From the NCBI GenBank assembly GCA_009780955.1, contig WQZB01000010.1:1-64000 (forward strand): a DNA stretch of 64,000 nt. The letters are read 5' to 3'. Positions 33,260 through 42,813 of this stretch are shown here, one piece after another. The number at the start of each line of letters is the position of its first letter. Within the stretch, counting starts at the first letter, position 1. The translations under genes and the position numbers were made by a program. Under the pieces are notes generated by a model that was not told the DNA's origin, searched no databases, and saw only the letters and a program-made list of their open reading frames with translations. This DNA comes from Polyangiaceae bacterium (lineage in GTDB: Bacteria; Myxococcota_A; Polyangia; Polyangiales; Polyangiaceae).

Positions 33260-34150
33260 TTGAACGAGCTCGCTGCGGCCAACGTTCTGTTCGTGTTGAC
33301 GATCGCGGCGTACTTGGCTGCATGGGGCATCTTTTTGCGCTTCCTCATTCGCGGCAAAGGCGACGTTGGCAAGCTTGGACCGCGCCTCATGGCTCTCGCC
33401 GCAGTGCTGCACGCAGGGCACATTGGCGTGGCGTCGTTCGTCGCCAGCGTATGCCCCGTGGGCGGAATTCATTTCCCGATGAGCGTTGCATCAATGCTCA
33501 TGTGCGTTGCGTACCTTGCTCGCCGCCGGCATTTGCGCATCGACGTTGCCGGTGCATTCATCGCCCCCCTTGCACTTACTTCACTCATGGCTTCGCGCTT
33601 CGTTGGCGGTGGCGCCGAGCCAGGCGAGCGCATCAAGAGCTTAATTTTGCCATTTCACGTCACCATGAACCTCTTCGGCCTCGCCCTTTTTGGCCTCGCA
33701 TTCTCCGCGGCATCGCTGTATCTCGTGCAGGAAAGGCTCGTAAAACGGAAGCAAATCGACGGTGTTTCGCGCAGGCTCCCGCCTCTCGATGCGCTCGATC
33801 GCGCCGAACATGGCTTTCTGCTCGCAGGCTTTCCCCTGTTGACCATTGGAATCATCACCGGAACGATTTGGTCACACCGCGTTGAAATGGGCGCGCCAGG
33901 CGATGTGCTTCGCGCTGTCTTTGGTTACGTCGCGTGGCTGGTGATTGCCGGCGTTTTGTTTCTTCGATCGGCCGCGGGCTGGCGCGGCAGGCGCGCGGCG
34001 TACGGAACCATTGCAGGCTTCGGCTTCACGGTGCTCGTGCTCGTTCTCTATCTCGTTCGCAGCGAGCCGCAGCCGGGCGCTGCCGACGCGAGTGAAATGA
34101 TGCGCCTGCTTGCGGCCATGAGCGCCGCACCTGCGAGGACCACACGATGA
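33260..34150 (+). CDS. hemX: HemX/CcsA-like cytochrome c assembly membrane protein
   Basis: A 296-residue inner-membrane protein of the cytochrome c assembly (CcsA/HemX) family with about eight hydrophobic spans. The family region includes the histidine in ILPFHVTMNLFGLALFGLAF, the segment ASLYLVQERLVKRKQ and the later span TIGIITGTIWSHRVEMG. The start codon is TTG at 33260. In many bacteria hemX precedes hemA, and HemX modulates glutamyl-tRNA reductase levels or takes part in heme handling. Here its stop overlaps the hemA start (ATGACATT: TGA and ATG overlap by four bases), which supports that pairing. Confidence 0.82.
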   Translation: MNELAAANVLFVLTIAAYLAAWGIFLRFLIRGKGDVGKLGPRLMALAAVLHAGHIGVASFVASVCPVGGIHFPMSVASMLMCVAYLARRRHLRIDVAGAFIAPLALTSLMASRFVGGGAEPGERIKSLILPFHVTMNLFGLALFGLAFSAASLYLVQERLVKRKQIDGVSRRLPPLDALDRAEHGFLLAGFPLLTIGIITGTIWSHRVEMGAPGDVLRAVFGYVAWLVIAGVLFLRSAAGWRGRRAAYGTIAGFGFTVLVLVLYLVRSEPQPGAADASEMMRLLAAMSAAPARTTR

Positions 34151-35520
34151 CATTACCAGTGGTTGTCATCGGGTTGTCGCACAAAACCGCGCCGGTCGAT
34201 GTGCGCGAACGCTTCGCCGCGGGCAAGGAAATCTTGCCGGAAATTCTCGCGCGCCTCATGCAGAAACCCGATCTGGAAGAAGCCATGTTTCTCTCGACGT
34301 GCAACCGCGTCGAAATCATCGCAATGCCGAAGCGCAGCGCGGCACCCGAAGAGGCAACGCTCCTTGCGTCGCGCGCCATTCGCGAAGCGCTCCGCGAGCA
34401 CATCGGCGCATCGAGCACGGGCGAGCTCGCCGATTGGCTCTACGAGCGAAGCGGCGACGATGCCGTGCGCCACATCTTTCGCGTTGCTTCGAGTCTCGAC
34501 TCCATGGTGCTTGGCGAGCCGCAAATCCTTGGCCAGGTCAAATCGGCCTACGACGCAGCGGTCGCGGCGGGCGCGCTTCGCAGCCACCTGGCGCGATGCG
34601 TGCGCCGCGCCTTCACCGTAGCCAAGCGCATTCGCACCGAGACTCAGCTCGGCACAGGAGCCGTCAGCATTTCAAGCATTGCAGTCGATCTTGCCAAGCG
34701 CATTTTCGGCGATCTGTCAGACAGCACGGTGCTCCTCGTCGGCGCCGGCGAAATGGCCGAGGCGTCGGCCAAAAGCCTCGGCAAAGGCGCACGCGCCATG
34801 CGCGTTTGCAACCGCAGCTTCGAGCGGGCAGCGAACCTCGCAAGCGCTTTCGGTGGTGCGGCCGCCCCGCTCGATCAGCTCGAGGCCGAACTCGTCATTT
34901 CCGATGTCGTCGTCACGAGCACGGCAGCCTCACACTTCGTCATCACACGCGACTTGGTCAAGCGCGTGATGAAGCAGCGCAAAGGCCGCACCCTCTTTTT
35001 CATCGACATTGCGGTGCCGCGCAATGTCGACCCGCTCGTCCACGAGCTTGACAATACGTACGTCTTCAACATTGACGATCTCGAGCAAGAAGTGATTGAG
35101 AACATGAAGGCACGGAAGCAGGAAGTCATCGCCGCCGAGGCCATCGTCGAGACAGAAATGCATGATTGGTCAGCATGGGCGCGCGGCCTCGAGGTGACCC
35201 CCACGGTCATCGCGCTTCGGGCGCGTACGCGTGGCATGCTCATGGCCGAGCTCGAACGAACTTTGAATGGTCGACTCAAGCACCTCGGCGAAGGGGATCG
35301 CGCGGCTCTTTTTCAGATGATGGAAAGCGCAACGAACAAGCTTTTGCACGCCCCCACGACGCGCTTGAAAGCCACCGCGCAGTCGAGCGACGGGGGCGAT
35401 CTCGTCGAAGCGCTCGTCGATCTGTTCGACTTGCCGGCTGTCCTCGATAGCGTCGAGAGCGCAAACGACGCAAACGGGGCAAACGAAAAAAGCGACACAA
35501 CCAGCGCAAGGTGCCAATGA
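34147..35520 (+). CDS. hemA: Glutamyl-tRNA reductase
   Basis: First committed enzyme of C5-pathway tetrapyrrole synthesis, reducing Glu-tRNA to glutamate-1-semialdehyde with NADPH. The catalytic Cys lies in FLSTCNRVEI. The N-terminus VIGLSHKTAPVDVRERF, the block LDSMVLGEPQILGQVKSAY and the Rossmann loop LLVGAGEMAEASAK are all intact. The C-terminal dimerisation domain follows. Length 457 is normal, with an extra Asn/Ser-rich tail. It overlaps hemX upstream and hemC downstream by four bases each, so the three genes are one coupled operon. Confidence 0.96.
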   Translation: MTLPVVVIGLSHKTAPVDVRERFAAGKEILPEILARLMQKPDLEEAMFLSTCNRVEIIAMPKRSAAPEEATLLASRAIREALREHIGASSTGELADWLYERSGDDAVRHIFRVASSLDSMVLGEPQILGQVKSAYDAAVAAGALRSHLARCVRRAFTVAKRIRTETQLGTGAVSISSIAVDLAKRIFGDLSDSTVLLVGAGEMAEASAKSLGKGARAMRVCNRSFERAANLASAFGGAAAPLDQLEAELVISDVVVTSTAASHFVITRDLVKRVMKQRKGRTLFFIDIAVPRNVDPLVHELDNTYVFNIDDLEQEVIENMKARKQEVIAAEAIVETEMHDWSAWARGLEVTPTVIALRARTRGMLMAELERTLNGRLKHLGEGDRAALFQMMESATNKLLHAPTTRLKATAQSSDGGDLVEALVDLFDLPAVLDSVESANDANGANEKSDTTSARCQ

Positions 35521-36425
35521 AATTCACGTACGCGACACGCGGCTCCGCACTTGCTCTCGCACAAGCTCGCGCCTTCGTCTGCCAGATTGCCGCATCTCAC
35601 CCTGGGATTGCGCTCGTCGAAGAGAAAGTCGTCACCACCGGAGATCGCATTCTCGACAGGCCGCTGGCCGATCTTGGGGGCAAGGGCCTATTCATCAAAG
35701 AGATCGAAGAGGCACTCTTGTCAGCACGCGCCGACTTTGCCGTGCATTCGATCAAAGACGTACCCGGTATTTTGCCGCCAGGCCTAGTCATCGTATGCAT
35801 TCCGGTGCGCGAAGACGTGCGCGATGTGCTCGTTGCACCTCGGCATGGCTTGCTGGGCGCATTGCCAAAAGGCGCCCGAATCGGGACAAGCAGCCTTCGC
35901 CGCGCAGCAAGCCTCCGCGGCGCACGGCCCGATCTCGAAATCGCGCCCGTTCGCGGCAACATCGACACGCGCTTGCGCAAAGTCGATAGTGGTGAGTTCG
36001 ACGCCATCATCCTCGCGCGTGCAGGACTCTTGCGGCTTGGGCTCGAGCATCGTGCAACCGATGTACTTTCTCCAGATGTTTCACTTCCTGCCGTTGGCCA
36101 AGGCGCGCTTGGCATCGAGTGTCGGCAAGACAACGATCAGGTGTGTGCGCTACTTGCGCCACTGCATGACGAATTGTCGAGCCGCTGCGTCGCGGCCGAA
36201 CGCGGCGTTCTCGTCGCACTCGAAGGCGACTGCAAAACGCCCATCGCGGCCTACGCTGAAAAGCTTGGCGGCTCAGGTGAGCCTTCGCACATTCACCTTC
36301 GCGCATTCGTGTGCAATCCCGATGGAACGAACATGCGGCGGGCGCAGCAAACCATGGCGTGGCCCACCTCCGATGCAGAAGCAGAGGCATTCGGAAGCCG
36401 TATCGGTCAGAGCCTTTTACGCTAG
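35517..36425 (+). CDS. hemC: Porphobilinogen deaminase (hydroxymethylbilane synthase)
   Basis: Joins four porphobilinogen units into hydroxymethylbilane. The start ATG at 35517 overlaps the hemA stop (ATGA); a GTG six bases upstream is not needed. Motifs seen: ATRGSALALAQ, GGKGLFIKEIE, the catalytic Asp region AVHSIKDVPG, TSSLRRAASL, and the cofactor Cys in LEGDCKTPIAA that carries the dipyrromethane. Length 302 is normal. The next pathway enzyme, HemD, is not found downstream. Directly after the TAG stop comes repeat R1, interrupted by palindrome R3. Confidence 0.96.
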   Translation: MKFTYATRGSALALAQARAFVCQIAASHPGIALVEEKVVTTGDRILDRPLADLGGKGLFIKEIEEALLSARADFAVHSIKDVPGILPPGLVIVCIPVREDVRDVLVAPRHGLLGALPKGARIGTSSLRRAASLRGARPDLEIAPVRGNIDTRLRKVDSGEFDAIILARAGLLRLGLEHRATDVLSPDVSLPAVGQGALGIECRQDNDQVCALLAPLHDELSSRCVAAERGVLVALEGDCKTPIAAYAEKLGGSGEPSHIHLRAFVCNPDGTNMRRAQQTMAWPTSDAEAEAFGSRIGQSLLR

Positions 36426-36462
36426 CCCGCTTTCGATTTGACGCGATCTCTTCGTTGGCGCG
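36426..36462 (+). repeat. R1 element, left part, interrupted by R3, after hemC
   Basis: Begins at the base after the hemC stop (CCCGCTTTCGATTTGACGCG), continues with the family interior (ATCTCTTCGTTGGCG), and is then broken by palindrome R3. A possible vestige of the right end (CTAGAGCGG) lies about 15 bases beyond R3. The left arm faces hemC, as with other copies. Confidence 0.8.
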
Positions 36463-36490
36463 GTAGGGGCGTATGGCCATACGCCCCTAC
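36463..36490. repeat. R3, perfect 28-bp palindrome, copy 1
   Basis: GTAGGGGCGTATGG followed immediately by its exact reverse complement. The identical 28 bases occur at 56096-56123 inside ribE. Here it sits inside a copy of R1 downstream of hemC, and appears to have inserted into it. Confidence 0.9.
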
Positions 36491-36537
36491 GCCTTGCCGG
36501 CTAGAGCGGCTTGACTATGCTGCAGCAGTAATTGTTT

Positions 36538-37284
36538 ATGCGCCGCTTGCCCATCGCTTTGCTTTGCTTTTTGCCAATCGTTGCAACGCTACTTCCCCAC
36601 GCGGCATGGGCCAAAAGCAGTGTCGACTTTGGCGAACCGCTGCGCCTCGAAGTGCCGAATGCACCGGACGCGTACTACTTCAAGCCAAGCTCGAAAGGCA
36701 CCAAGCCTGTTGTGATGTACCTGCACGGGCGCGGCGGAAACCCCGCAGCAGACTGCAAAAAATGGGCTCGCGTTGCCACGGCATTCGGCTGGGTCGTGTG
36801 CCCCTCGGGCCCCGGCGATGCAGACAGCGGTGGGCGCACCTGGTCGACCGGCGCCGGCGACGCGCAGCGCATCATCGACGCAACCGTGAATGCATTACGT
36901 GCAAAATACAAAAGCCGCGTTCAGCGCCACGGCAACGTTCTCATCGGCTTCAGCGAGGGTGCATTCATCGCCATGCAGGTGGGTTTGAAAGATCAGAGCA
37001 CGTGGAACAAGTGGCTCATTCTCGCAGCGAGCGATCAGTATTGGGGCGGCATCGAGGCCGAGCAATGGCTCGACAAAGACAAGCGCAAAGTGCGCCGCGT
37101 TTATTTGCTAACCGGCGAAAACGATGGCGTTGCGCAAAATACGGTGCGCGTGGGTGAAGTGCTCAAGAAAAACAACGTGAGAGTGATCGTCAAAATCATT
37201 CCTAACATGGGCCATGAAGTGCCGAGCGACCGCATGATAAGCACGTACCGCCGCCCGCTGCTCTGGCTGATTCGCGCCAAGTGA
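36538..37284 (+). CDS. Secreted alpha/beta hydrolase (esterase-like)
   Basis: A 248-residue protein with a signal peptide (MRRLPIALLCFLPIVATLL to about AWA-K). The alpha/beta hydrolase fold shows the oxyanion strand VVMYLHGRGGN, the nucleophile elbow GFSEG (Ser in GxSxG), the acid TGENDG and the histidine in MGHEVPS, so the Ser-Asp-His triad is complete. It is probably periplasmic or secreted and acts on an ester or a short peptide; the substrate is unknown. A TTG at 36532 is also in frame, but the ATG at 36538 is preferred. No operon partner is seen. Confidence 0.82.
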   Translation: MRRLPIALLCFLPIVATLLPHAAWAKSSVDFGEPLRLEVPNAPDAYYFKPSSKGTKPVVMYLHGRGGNPAADCKKWARVATAFGWVVCPSGPGDADSGGRTWSTGAGDAQRIIDATVNALRAKYKSRVQRHGNVLIGFSEGAFIAMQVGLKDQSTWNKWLILAASDQYWGGIEAEQWLDKDKRKVRRVYLLTGENDGVAQNTVRVGEVLKKNNVRVIVKIIPNMGHEVPSDRMISTYRRPLLWLIRAK

Positions 37285-37310
37285 CAGCCTACGGCTGGTC
37301 ACACACGCTG

Positions 37311-37835
37311 TTACTTTGGTGGGATTAGCTCCACTTCCCAGTCGACGAGCGTGTCGGAGCCGCTCCACGGCGGGAACGTGAGATTCGTAAACGCCATCTC
37401 AACGCAATTGCCGACGGACGTACCGCGGTACGGCGCCGGGACGGTTACGCCCTTCGAGTGACCATTGTGACCAAGGTCGACCTGCACAACGGCCTTGCCC
37501 CACGGACCCGCGGCTTTGCCTGATTCGTCTTTCGCCGCGCCGCAGTTGTTCTTCACCTGTCGGGCCGCGCGCTTGAGAACGACTTCGGTGTGCTCTTTGT
37601 CGTACTGATCGACACGCACGGCCGATGGCTCGTTGAGCACGGCACCCGAGAAGTTCTTGGCCAACGGTGCATTGGTTGGTGACTGAGATACGGCCGAAGG
37701 CGACGGCGATACGCCCTCCCACTTCGGTGGGGGTTCGCCCTCGGGAGCAACCGTTGTATCCGTTGAGGGACCTTTCGCCGGGGGAGACGAGCTACACGCG
37801 GCGAGACCAAGGATGAGCAGGATACGCGCACGCAT
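37311..37835 (-). CDS. Lipoprotein with AgmX/PglI-like C-terminal domain
   Basis: A 174-residue lipoprotein (signal peptide MRARILLILGLAAC with Cys14 as the lipid site). A Pro/Ser-rich linker follows. The C-terminal hundred residues carry the pattern of the myxobacterial AgmX/PglI C-terminal domain (TonB-like): NCVEMAFTNLTFPPW at the end, and the earlier VVQVDLGHNGHSKGV. The same domain ends the protein at 49110-50810. It is convergent with the esterase gene. The role in envelope energy coupling or motility is inference from the family. Confidence 0.72.
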   Translation of the reverse strand: MRARILLILGLAACSSSPPAKGPSTDTTVAPEGEPPPKWEGVSPSPSAVSQSPTNAPLAKNFSGAVLNEPSAVRVDQYDKEHTEVVLKRAARQVKNNCGAAKDESGKAAGPWGKAVVQVDLGHNGHSKGVTVPAPYRGTSVGNCVEMAFTNLTFPPWSGSDTLVDWEVELIPPK

Positions 37836-37905
37836 GAGTAAAACGTAGCACCTTGGAACCAAAAGGTGCATGGTGCATTGCAAACAACGCGAGTGACATG
37901 GCACT

Positions 37906-38889
37906 TCAAAGATCGGAAATTTTGTAATCTTTGATTTTGTAAAGCAGTGCTCGATGACTGATTTCGAGCAATTCGGCCGCACGCGTCCGATTGCCGTTTG
38001 TTTTCTGCAAAGCTCGGCGGATGAGGATCTGTTCGATCGCTATCGTTGTTTTCTTTATGGAAAGCTCACCCGACGCAAGCTGCATCGTGACCGGGTCGGC
38101 GGCCTGACGCAGGCGCTCGGGCAGATCGCGAGTGCCAATCACGTCACCGTCGCAAAGGACCATCGCACGCTCGATGGTGTTTTCAAGCTCGCGGACGTTG
38201 CCCGGCCAGGCATAATCGAGCAATAGTTTGCGTGCGTCGGGCAAAACGCCGCGGATGCATGTACCAAGCCGGGCATTATGCCGCAGAAGAAAATGATCGA
38301 CCAAAAGGTCAATATCACCTTGGCGCACGCGAAGCGGCGGGATCACAATGGGCAAAACGTTGATTCGGTAAAAAAGGTCTTCGCGAAAGCGCCCTGCCTT
38401 TGCCTCCGCTGCGAGATCGCGGTGCGTGGCTGTGATGATGCGCACGTCGACTTTGACATCGCACGAGGCGCCCAACGGCCGAATGGACTCTTCCTCGAGC
38501 ACGCGCAATAGCTTCACTTGGAGGTTCTGCGGAAGGTCGCCAATCTCGTCGAGAAAAAGGGTGCCGCCGTTGGCCTGTTCGAAAAAGCCCTGCCGATCGG
38601 CGTTCGCGTCGGTGAACGTACCTTTCTTGTGACCGAAGAGTTCGCTTTCGAGCAAGTTATCGGGAATGGCCCCGCAGTTGATCGCAATGAAAGGCTCGTT
38701 CCTACGGCTCGATCGGCGATGAATGGCGCGCGCAACGAGCTCTTTGCCTGTGCCGCTTTCACCCTGGATGGACACCGTTGTTTTGAGATCAGCGACTTTC
38801 ACGAGGGTCCGGAAGACGGTCATCATCGCGTCGCTTTGCGCGAGAATCGATTCAAACGGAATCTCTTTCCCCATCGGATCGTCGGACAT
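37906..38889 (-). CDS. Sigma-54-dependent transcriptional activator (no sensor domain), variant GAFTGA loop
   Basis: A 327-residue enhancer-binding protein consisting of the AAA+ domain and a Fis-type helix-turn-helix only. Walker A is GESGTGKE, Walker B is GGTLFLDEIGD, and the arginine-finger region is GRFREDLFYRINVLPI. The C-terminal helices (ALQKTNGNRTRAAELLEISH) bind DNA. The sigma-54-contacting loop, normally GAFTGA, reads GTFTDA, so two of six positions differ. There is no receiver, GAF or FHA domain, so control must come from a separate protein or from expression level. It lies 22 bases downstream of the gene at 38912 on the same strand. Its target promoters are unknown. Confidence 0.92.
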   Translation of the reverse strand: MSDDPMGKEIPFESILAQSDAMMTVFRTLVKVADLKTTVSIQGESGTGKELVARAIHRRSSRRNEPFIAINCGAIPDNLLESELFGHKKGTFTDANADRQGFFEQANGGTLFLDEIGDLPQNLQVKLLRVLEEESIRPLGASCDVKVDVRIITATHRDLAAEAKAGRFREDLFYRINVLPIVIPPLRVRQGDIDLLVDHFLLRHNARLGTCIRGVLPDARKLLLDYAWPGNVRELENTIERAMVLCDGDVIGTRDLPERLRQAADPVTMQLASGELSIKKTTIAIEQILIRRALQKTNGNRTRAAELLEISHRALLYKIKDYKISDL

Positions 38890-38911
38890 AGTGGAAACCA
38901 GCGGAGCGTCA

Positions 38912-39547
38912 CTATTTATGTGGCGAAGATTCGAGATCTTCCGCGAGATAATTTAGAATTACTTCGTCGAGCGACTTGTCATTAATGAGGTCGTCGCTAA
39001 AAATCGACGACAGATGTCGCGATGGATCGCTGAAGATCGACGAGGACCGCGCACGCGCATAGCGCCCGGCGTGCTGCACCCGAGCTCTTGCAGGGGATTT
39101 GGCAGGCGCTTTGGAGTTGCTTGCTATCCAACGCGATTCGGGAGGCAAATCCGATGCAGCGGCAAGCGGTGGCGTGGCCTGCTTAGTGGGCAAGCTCTCA
39201 CGGGTTTGTGCACTTGGCGCGTGCGGGGCAGACGAGTGGGCGGACTGCGTTGCTTTTACCGAGCTAGGATCGAAAAGTGAATCGAACTGCCCATCGCACA
39301 AGGCAACAATCATGGCCGTGTGCTGGTCTTTCATCATCGTGCGGACGATATCGCGCACGGTGTCGGTGCCAACGTGCTCGGCATACGACTGCTTGATGCT
39401 TTTGAGGATACGACCGCCATCCATAAATAAATGCGTGATGACGTGCGGCCGGTTGATGCCAGAGTCCTCCGTCTGGACATGAAACATCCGATTCTTATGT
39501 CGGACGTTGTTGTTGTAGCCGAGCAAAGGCGATTGGAACGTGGCCAT
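38912..39547 (-). CDS. Hypothetical protein in a pair with the sigma-54 activator
   Basis: A 211-residue protein. The conserved N-terminal 90 residues (MATFQSPLLGYNNNVRHKNR, then FHVQTEDSGINRPHVITHLF and DGGRILKSIKQSY) are of a kind I recall from myxobacteria, where no function is assigned. The remainder is Ser/Pro/Ala-rich and disordered, ending in an acidic segment (LDEVILNYLAEDLESS). An ATG at 39562 would add five residues. It sits immediately upstream of the sigma-54 activator, so the two may be functionally linked, for instance as regulator and partner. This is inference from position. Confidence 0.7.
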   Translation of the reverse strand: MATFQSPLLGYNNNVRHKNRMFHVQTEDSGINRPHVITHLFMDGGRILKSIKQSYAEHVGTDTVRDIVRTMMKDQHTAMIVALCDGQFDSLFDPSSVKATQSAHSSAPHAPSAQTRESLPTKQATPPLAAASDLPPESRWIASNSKAPAKSPARARVQHAGRYARARSSSIFSDPSRHLSSIFSDDLINDKSLDEVILNYLAEDLESSPHK

Positions 39548-39668
39548 CGCGACAACCCTCATAAACGCTACCACGCTTTTCGAAGTACGCGAGGCGCTCG
39601 CCACCAACTCGCCCAGGCGGCTCGGGCGTCCGTAGCGCGATGTGGGTGCGCCGCGTAGCGCATGGTCG

Positions 39669-42053
39669 TCATTCACCCACGATGGATGCAAGGCACCGCT
39701 CGCGTGTTCGACGGATGGTTTCCACAGCCACGCGCACAGTGTGGCTGCCCGTGGTGATGACGAGTGCATCGCCACCAACCTTGCCAAGCTTTACACAACG
39801 AACATCCGCGTCGCAGGCGCGCTGCACGACGTCGGCTTCGTCGGCACTTCGCACGGACACGACGATGCGCGACGGTGCCTCGCTGAAAAGCGTTGCTGCG
39901 ATCGTTTTGGACAGAGCAATGTTCAGCGTTGCACCGATGCCCGCGCGCCAATCGGGGCCTGTCGCGCAGCACTCCGCGAGGGCCACAGCGAGCCCGCCAT
40001 CGGCTACGTCATGGGCACTTGCGAGCTTGCGCAAGCGCGCCAGATCGAGCACGAGTTTCTGAAGCTTGCTTTCCGCGTCGAGATCGATGAGGCACAAAGG
40101 CCCGCCCACTCGACCTGTGGTGAGTGCTTGGTACTCGCTTGCACCGAGACGCAAAGAGTCACCCGCGTCGCCAAGCAGCAGCACGACATCGCCATCGTTT
40201 TTGAACCATTGCGTCACGATGTCGCCCGCATCACGCACCAGCCCAACGGCTGCCACGGTGGGCGTTGGCAAGATAGGCAGGCGCTTTCGATTCGGCCCTT
40301 CGCCGTCACTCGTCTCGTTGTAAAGGCTTACATTGCCACTCACAATCGGCACACCAAGGGCACGGCACGCTTCGGCGAGCCCGTCAACGGCGCGGGCAAA
40401 CTGGTCCATGGTTGTCGCATCTTCCGGGCTCGCAAAGTTCAGGCAATCCGTAATCCCAATGGGCTCAGCACCCGAGCAAACAAGGTTGCGGCACACTTCG
40501 GCAACGGCCATTTTCGCACCCTGTTCCGGCGCGAGCTCCACGAACCGCCCATTGCAGTCGACCGCGAACGCAAGGTGCTTTTCGACAACCTGCGGGCTTT
40601 TGCCCTCACGCGTGCACAATACACGCACAACCCCCGCATCCGAACCGGGACGCACAACGGTGCCGCCACGCACGATGTGATCGTACTGGCGCCAGATCCA
40701 TGCACGTGAACCAACGTTTGGCGAACCAAGGAGCGCCAACAAATCCTGGCCTGGATCGGTGCTCTCGAGAACGGCGACATCGGCCGGTGCAAGAGCCTTT
40801 TCGCGCGGCCGGTCGTAGACGGGCGCATCGTCGGTGAGCACGCTGACCGGAATGTCGGCCGCGATTTTCTTCTCGCTGTGAGCGCCACCAGGAACGAGTG
40901 GGTCGCGGGCAAGCGGATCGTAGCCGGGCGTTGCCTTGACGACCCAACGCGACGTAGCGGTGACCTGGCCAATGATGGCGGCGTCGAGATCCCATTTCTT
41001 GCATATTGCAAGGACTCGCTCTTCACACCCGCGCTTGGCAACCAGAAGCATGCGCTCTTGCGACTCGCTGAGAAGGATCTCGTACGGCGTCATCCTGTGA
41101 GCGCGGCGCGGGACGAGATCGAGATCGATCTCGATGCCGCTCTTCGCACGCCCGGCCATCTCGACGCTCGACGAGGTAAGACCGGCCGCGCCCATGTCTT
41201 GGATCCCTTCGAGCACATCGGCTTCAAAGAGCTCGAGACATGCTTCGAGCAAAAGCTTGCCCATGAACGGATCGCCAACCTGCATCGTCGAGCGCACACC
41301 TTTCTTGACCGCGCTTGCCGTTGCAAGTTCACCCGTGCCTTCCTTTGCTGAGCCGAACTCGTCGGAGGCCATCGTGGCGCCGTGAATTCCATCGCGCCCG
41401 GTTTTCGCACCAATGTAGAGGATCGGATTTCCGATGCCCGCGGCGCGTCCATAAAAGATGCGGTCCGTACGCACCACGCCGCACGTAAAAGCATTGACCA
41501 GAATGTTGCCATCGTACGAAGGGTCGAATTGCAATTCGCCGCCCACGGTGGGCACCCCAATGGAGTTACCGTAGCCGCCAATGCCTGCCACGACGCCGCG
41601 CAGCAGTTCGGGCGTGCGCGGATGATTGGGCCGGCCAAAGCGCAGCGAATTCAGCGACGCGATGGGACGCGCGCCCATCGTGAAAACGTCGCGAAGAATG
41701 CCGCCAACGCCGGTGGCTGCGCCCTGATGGGGTTCGATGAAGCTTGGGTGGTTGTGCGACTCCATCTTGAAAACGGCAGCAAAGCCGTCGCCAATGTCGA
41801 CGACACCCGCATTCTCGCCAGGCCCTTGGATGACACGCGGCCCTTCGGTTGGCAGCCGCTTGAGATGCATGCGCGACGACTTGTAGGAGCAGTGCTCGCT
41901 CCACATCACGCTGAAAACGCCGAGCTCGGTGTACGAGGGCTTTCGACCAAGCGCCCGCTCGATGCGCGCATATTCTTCGGCCGACAGCTTGTGCTGCTTG
42001 ATCACGGCCTCGTCGATGGGCAGATCGCCCGGGAAAGTCGCCGGAGTGTTCAT
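39669..42053 (-). CDS. purL: Phosphoribosylformylglycinamidine synthase II, small form
   Basis: Synthetase subunit of the fourth step of de novo purine synthesis (FGAR to FGAM), 794 residues. The start is the ATG at 42053, at proper distance from GGAGAG. Motifs: the N-terminal [12 protein letters not shown], the ATP/substrate region [30 protein letters not shown], and the second lobe [12 protein letters not shown]. This short form requires PurQ (glutaminase) and the small PurS. PurQ is divergent and adjacent, and no purS is visible. The gene lies back to back with purQ across a 77-base promoter region. Confidence 0.95.
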   Translation of the reverse strand: MNTPATFPGDLPIDEAVIKQHKLSAEEYARIERALGRKPSYTELGVFSVMWSEHCSYKSSRMHLKRLPTEGPRVIQGPGENAGVVDIGDGFAAVFKMESHNHPSFIEPHQGAATGVGGILRDVFTMGARPIASLNSLRFGRPNHPRTPELLRGVVAGIGGYGNSIGVPTVGGELQFDPSYDGNILVNAFTCGVVRTDRIFYGRAAGIGNPILYIGAKTGRDGIHGATMASDEFGSAKEGTGELATASAVKKGVRSTMQVGDPFMGKLLLEACLELFEADVLEGIQDMGAAGLTSSSVEMAGRAKSGIEIDLDLVPRRAHRMTPYEILLSESQERMLLVAKRGCEERVLAICKKWDLDAAIIGQVTATSRWVVKATPGYDPLARDPLVPGGAHSEKKIAADIPVSVLTDDAPVYDRPREKALAPADVAVLESTDPGQDLLALLGSPNVGSRAWIWRQYDHIVRGGTVVRPGSDAGVVRVLCTREGKSPQVVEKHLAFAVDCNGRFVELAPEQGAKMAVAEVCRNLVCSGAEPIGITDCLNFASPEDATTMDQFARAVDGLAEACRALGVPIVSGNVSLYNETSDGEGPNRKRLPILPTPTVAAVGLVRDAGDIVTQWFKNDGDVVLLLGDAGDSLRLGASEYQALTTGRVGGPLCLIDLDAESKLQKLVLDLARLRKLASAHDVADGGLAVALAECCATGPDWRAGIGATLNIALSKTIAATLFSEAPSRIVVSVRSADEADVVQRACDADVRCVKLGKVGGDALVITTGSHTVRVAVETIRRTRERCLASIVGE

Positions 42054-42130
42054 CAACATACTCTCCTAGTTATCGGGGCCATTCCAAGGCAAGCCTTTTG
42101 CGCCTTTCTGTCCCGTGCTACGTGGGCGCC

Positions 42131-42805
42131 ATGCGCGCCGCCGTCGTTCTATTTCCGGGTCTCAATGCCGACGCCGAAATGATCCGCACGCTCGAACTCG
42201 CAGGAGCCAAGGTCACCACAGCGTGGTACGGCGACACGTCGTTGCCTGCGGGCACCGATCTCGTCGCGATCCCCGGGGGCTTCAGCTACGGCGACTACTT
42301 GCGCTGTGGTGCCATCGCAAAGGTTGGCCCCATCATGCCGGCGATCAAAGCGCACGCCGCTCGCGGTGGTTTCGTGCTCGGTGTTTGCAACGGCTTTCAA
42401 ATCCTCACCGAGTGCGCGCTGCTGCCCGGCGCCCTGACCCGCAACGCACACCTGCGCTTCGAGTGCAAAGACGTGTTCGTGAAGGCCGTGGCCAAAGGGC
42501 CATTTTCGCCCCACGCGGGGAGCATTCTCCGCCTTCCCATCGCGCATGGCGAGGGTCGCTACCAAGCAAGCTCGGAAGTGCTCGCGCGGCTCGCCGACGA
42601 AGGCCGCATCGCTTTCGTGTATTGTACAAATAACGGCACAGTCACCACGGAAGCGAATCCGAATGGGTCCGACAACAACATCGCCGGCCTCTATGGTGGC
42701 CCCTCGAACAACGTGCTCGGCCTCATGCCCCACCCCGAGCGCATGAGCGAAAACTGCCTCGGCGGTGTCGACGGCCTGTCGCTGTTCGAGGCAGCCGTGG
42801 GCTAG
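42131..42805 (+). CDS. purQ: Phosphoribosylformylglycinamidine synthase, glutaminase subunit
   Basis: A 224-residue class I glutamine amidotransferase that supplies ammonia to PurL. The nucleophile Cys is in GVCNGFQIL. The oxyanion region is IPGGFSYGDYLRCG, and the catalytic His-x-Glu near the end lies in LMPHPERM. The start is the ATG at 42131 (MRAAVVLFPG), the conserved N-terminus. It is divergent from purL, whereas in most bacteria purL, purQ and purS are collinear. It is followed eight bases later by rseP, which starts with GTG. Confidence 0.94.
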   Translation: MRAAVVLFPGLNADAEMIRTLELAGAKVTTAWYGDTSLPAGTDLVAIPGGFSYGDYLRCGAIAKVGPIMPAIKAHAARGGFVLGVCNGFQILTECALLPGALTRNAHLRFECKDVFVKAVAKGPFSPHAGSILRLPIAHGEGRYQASSEVLARLADEGRIAFVYCTNNGTVTTEANPNGSDNNIAGLYGGPSNNVLGLMPHPERMSENCLGGVDGLSLFEAAVG

Positions 42806-42813
42806 CGATTAGC

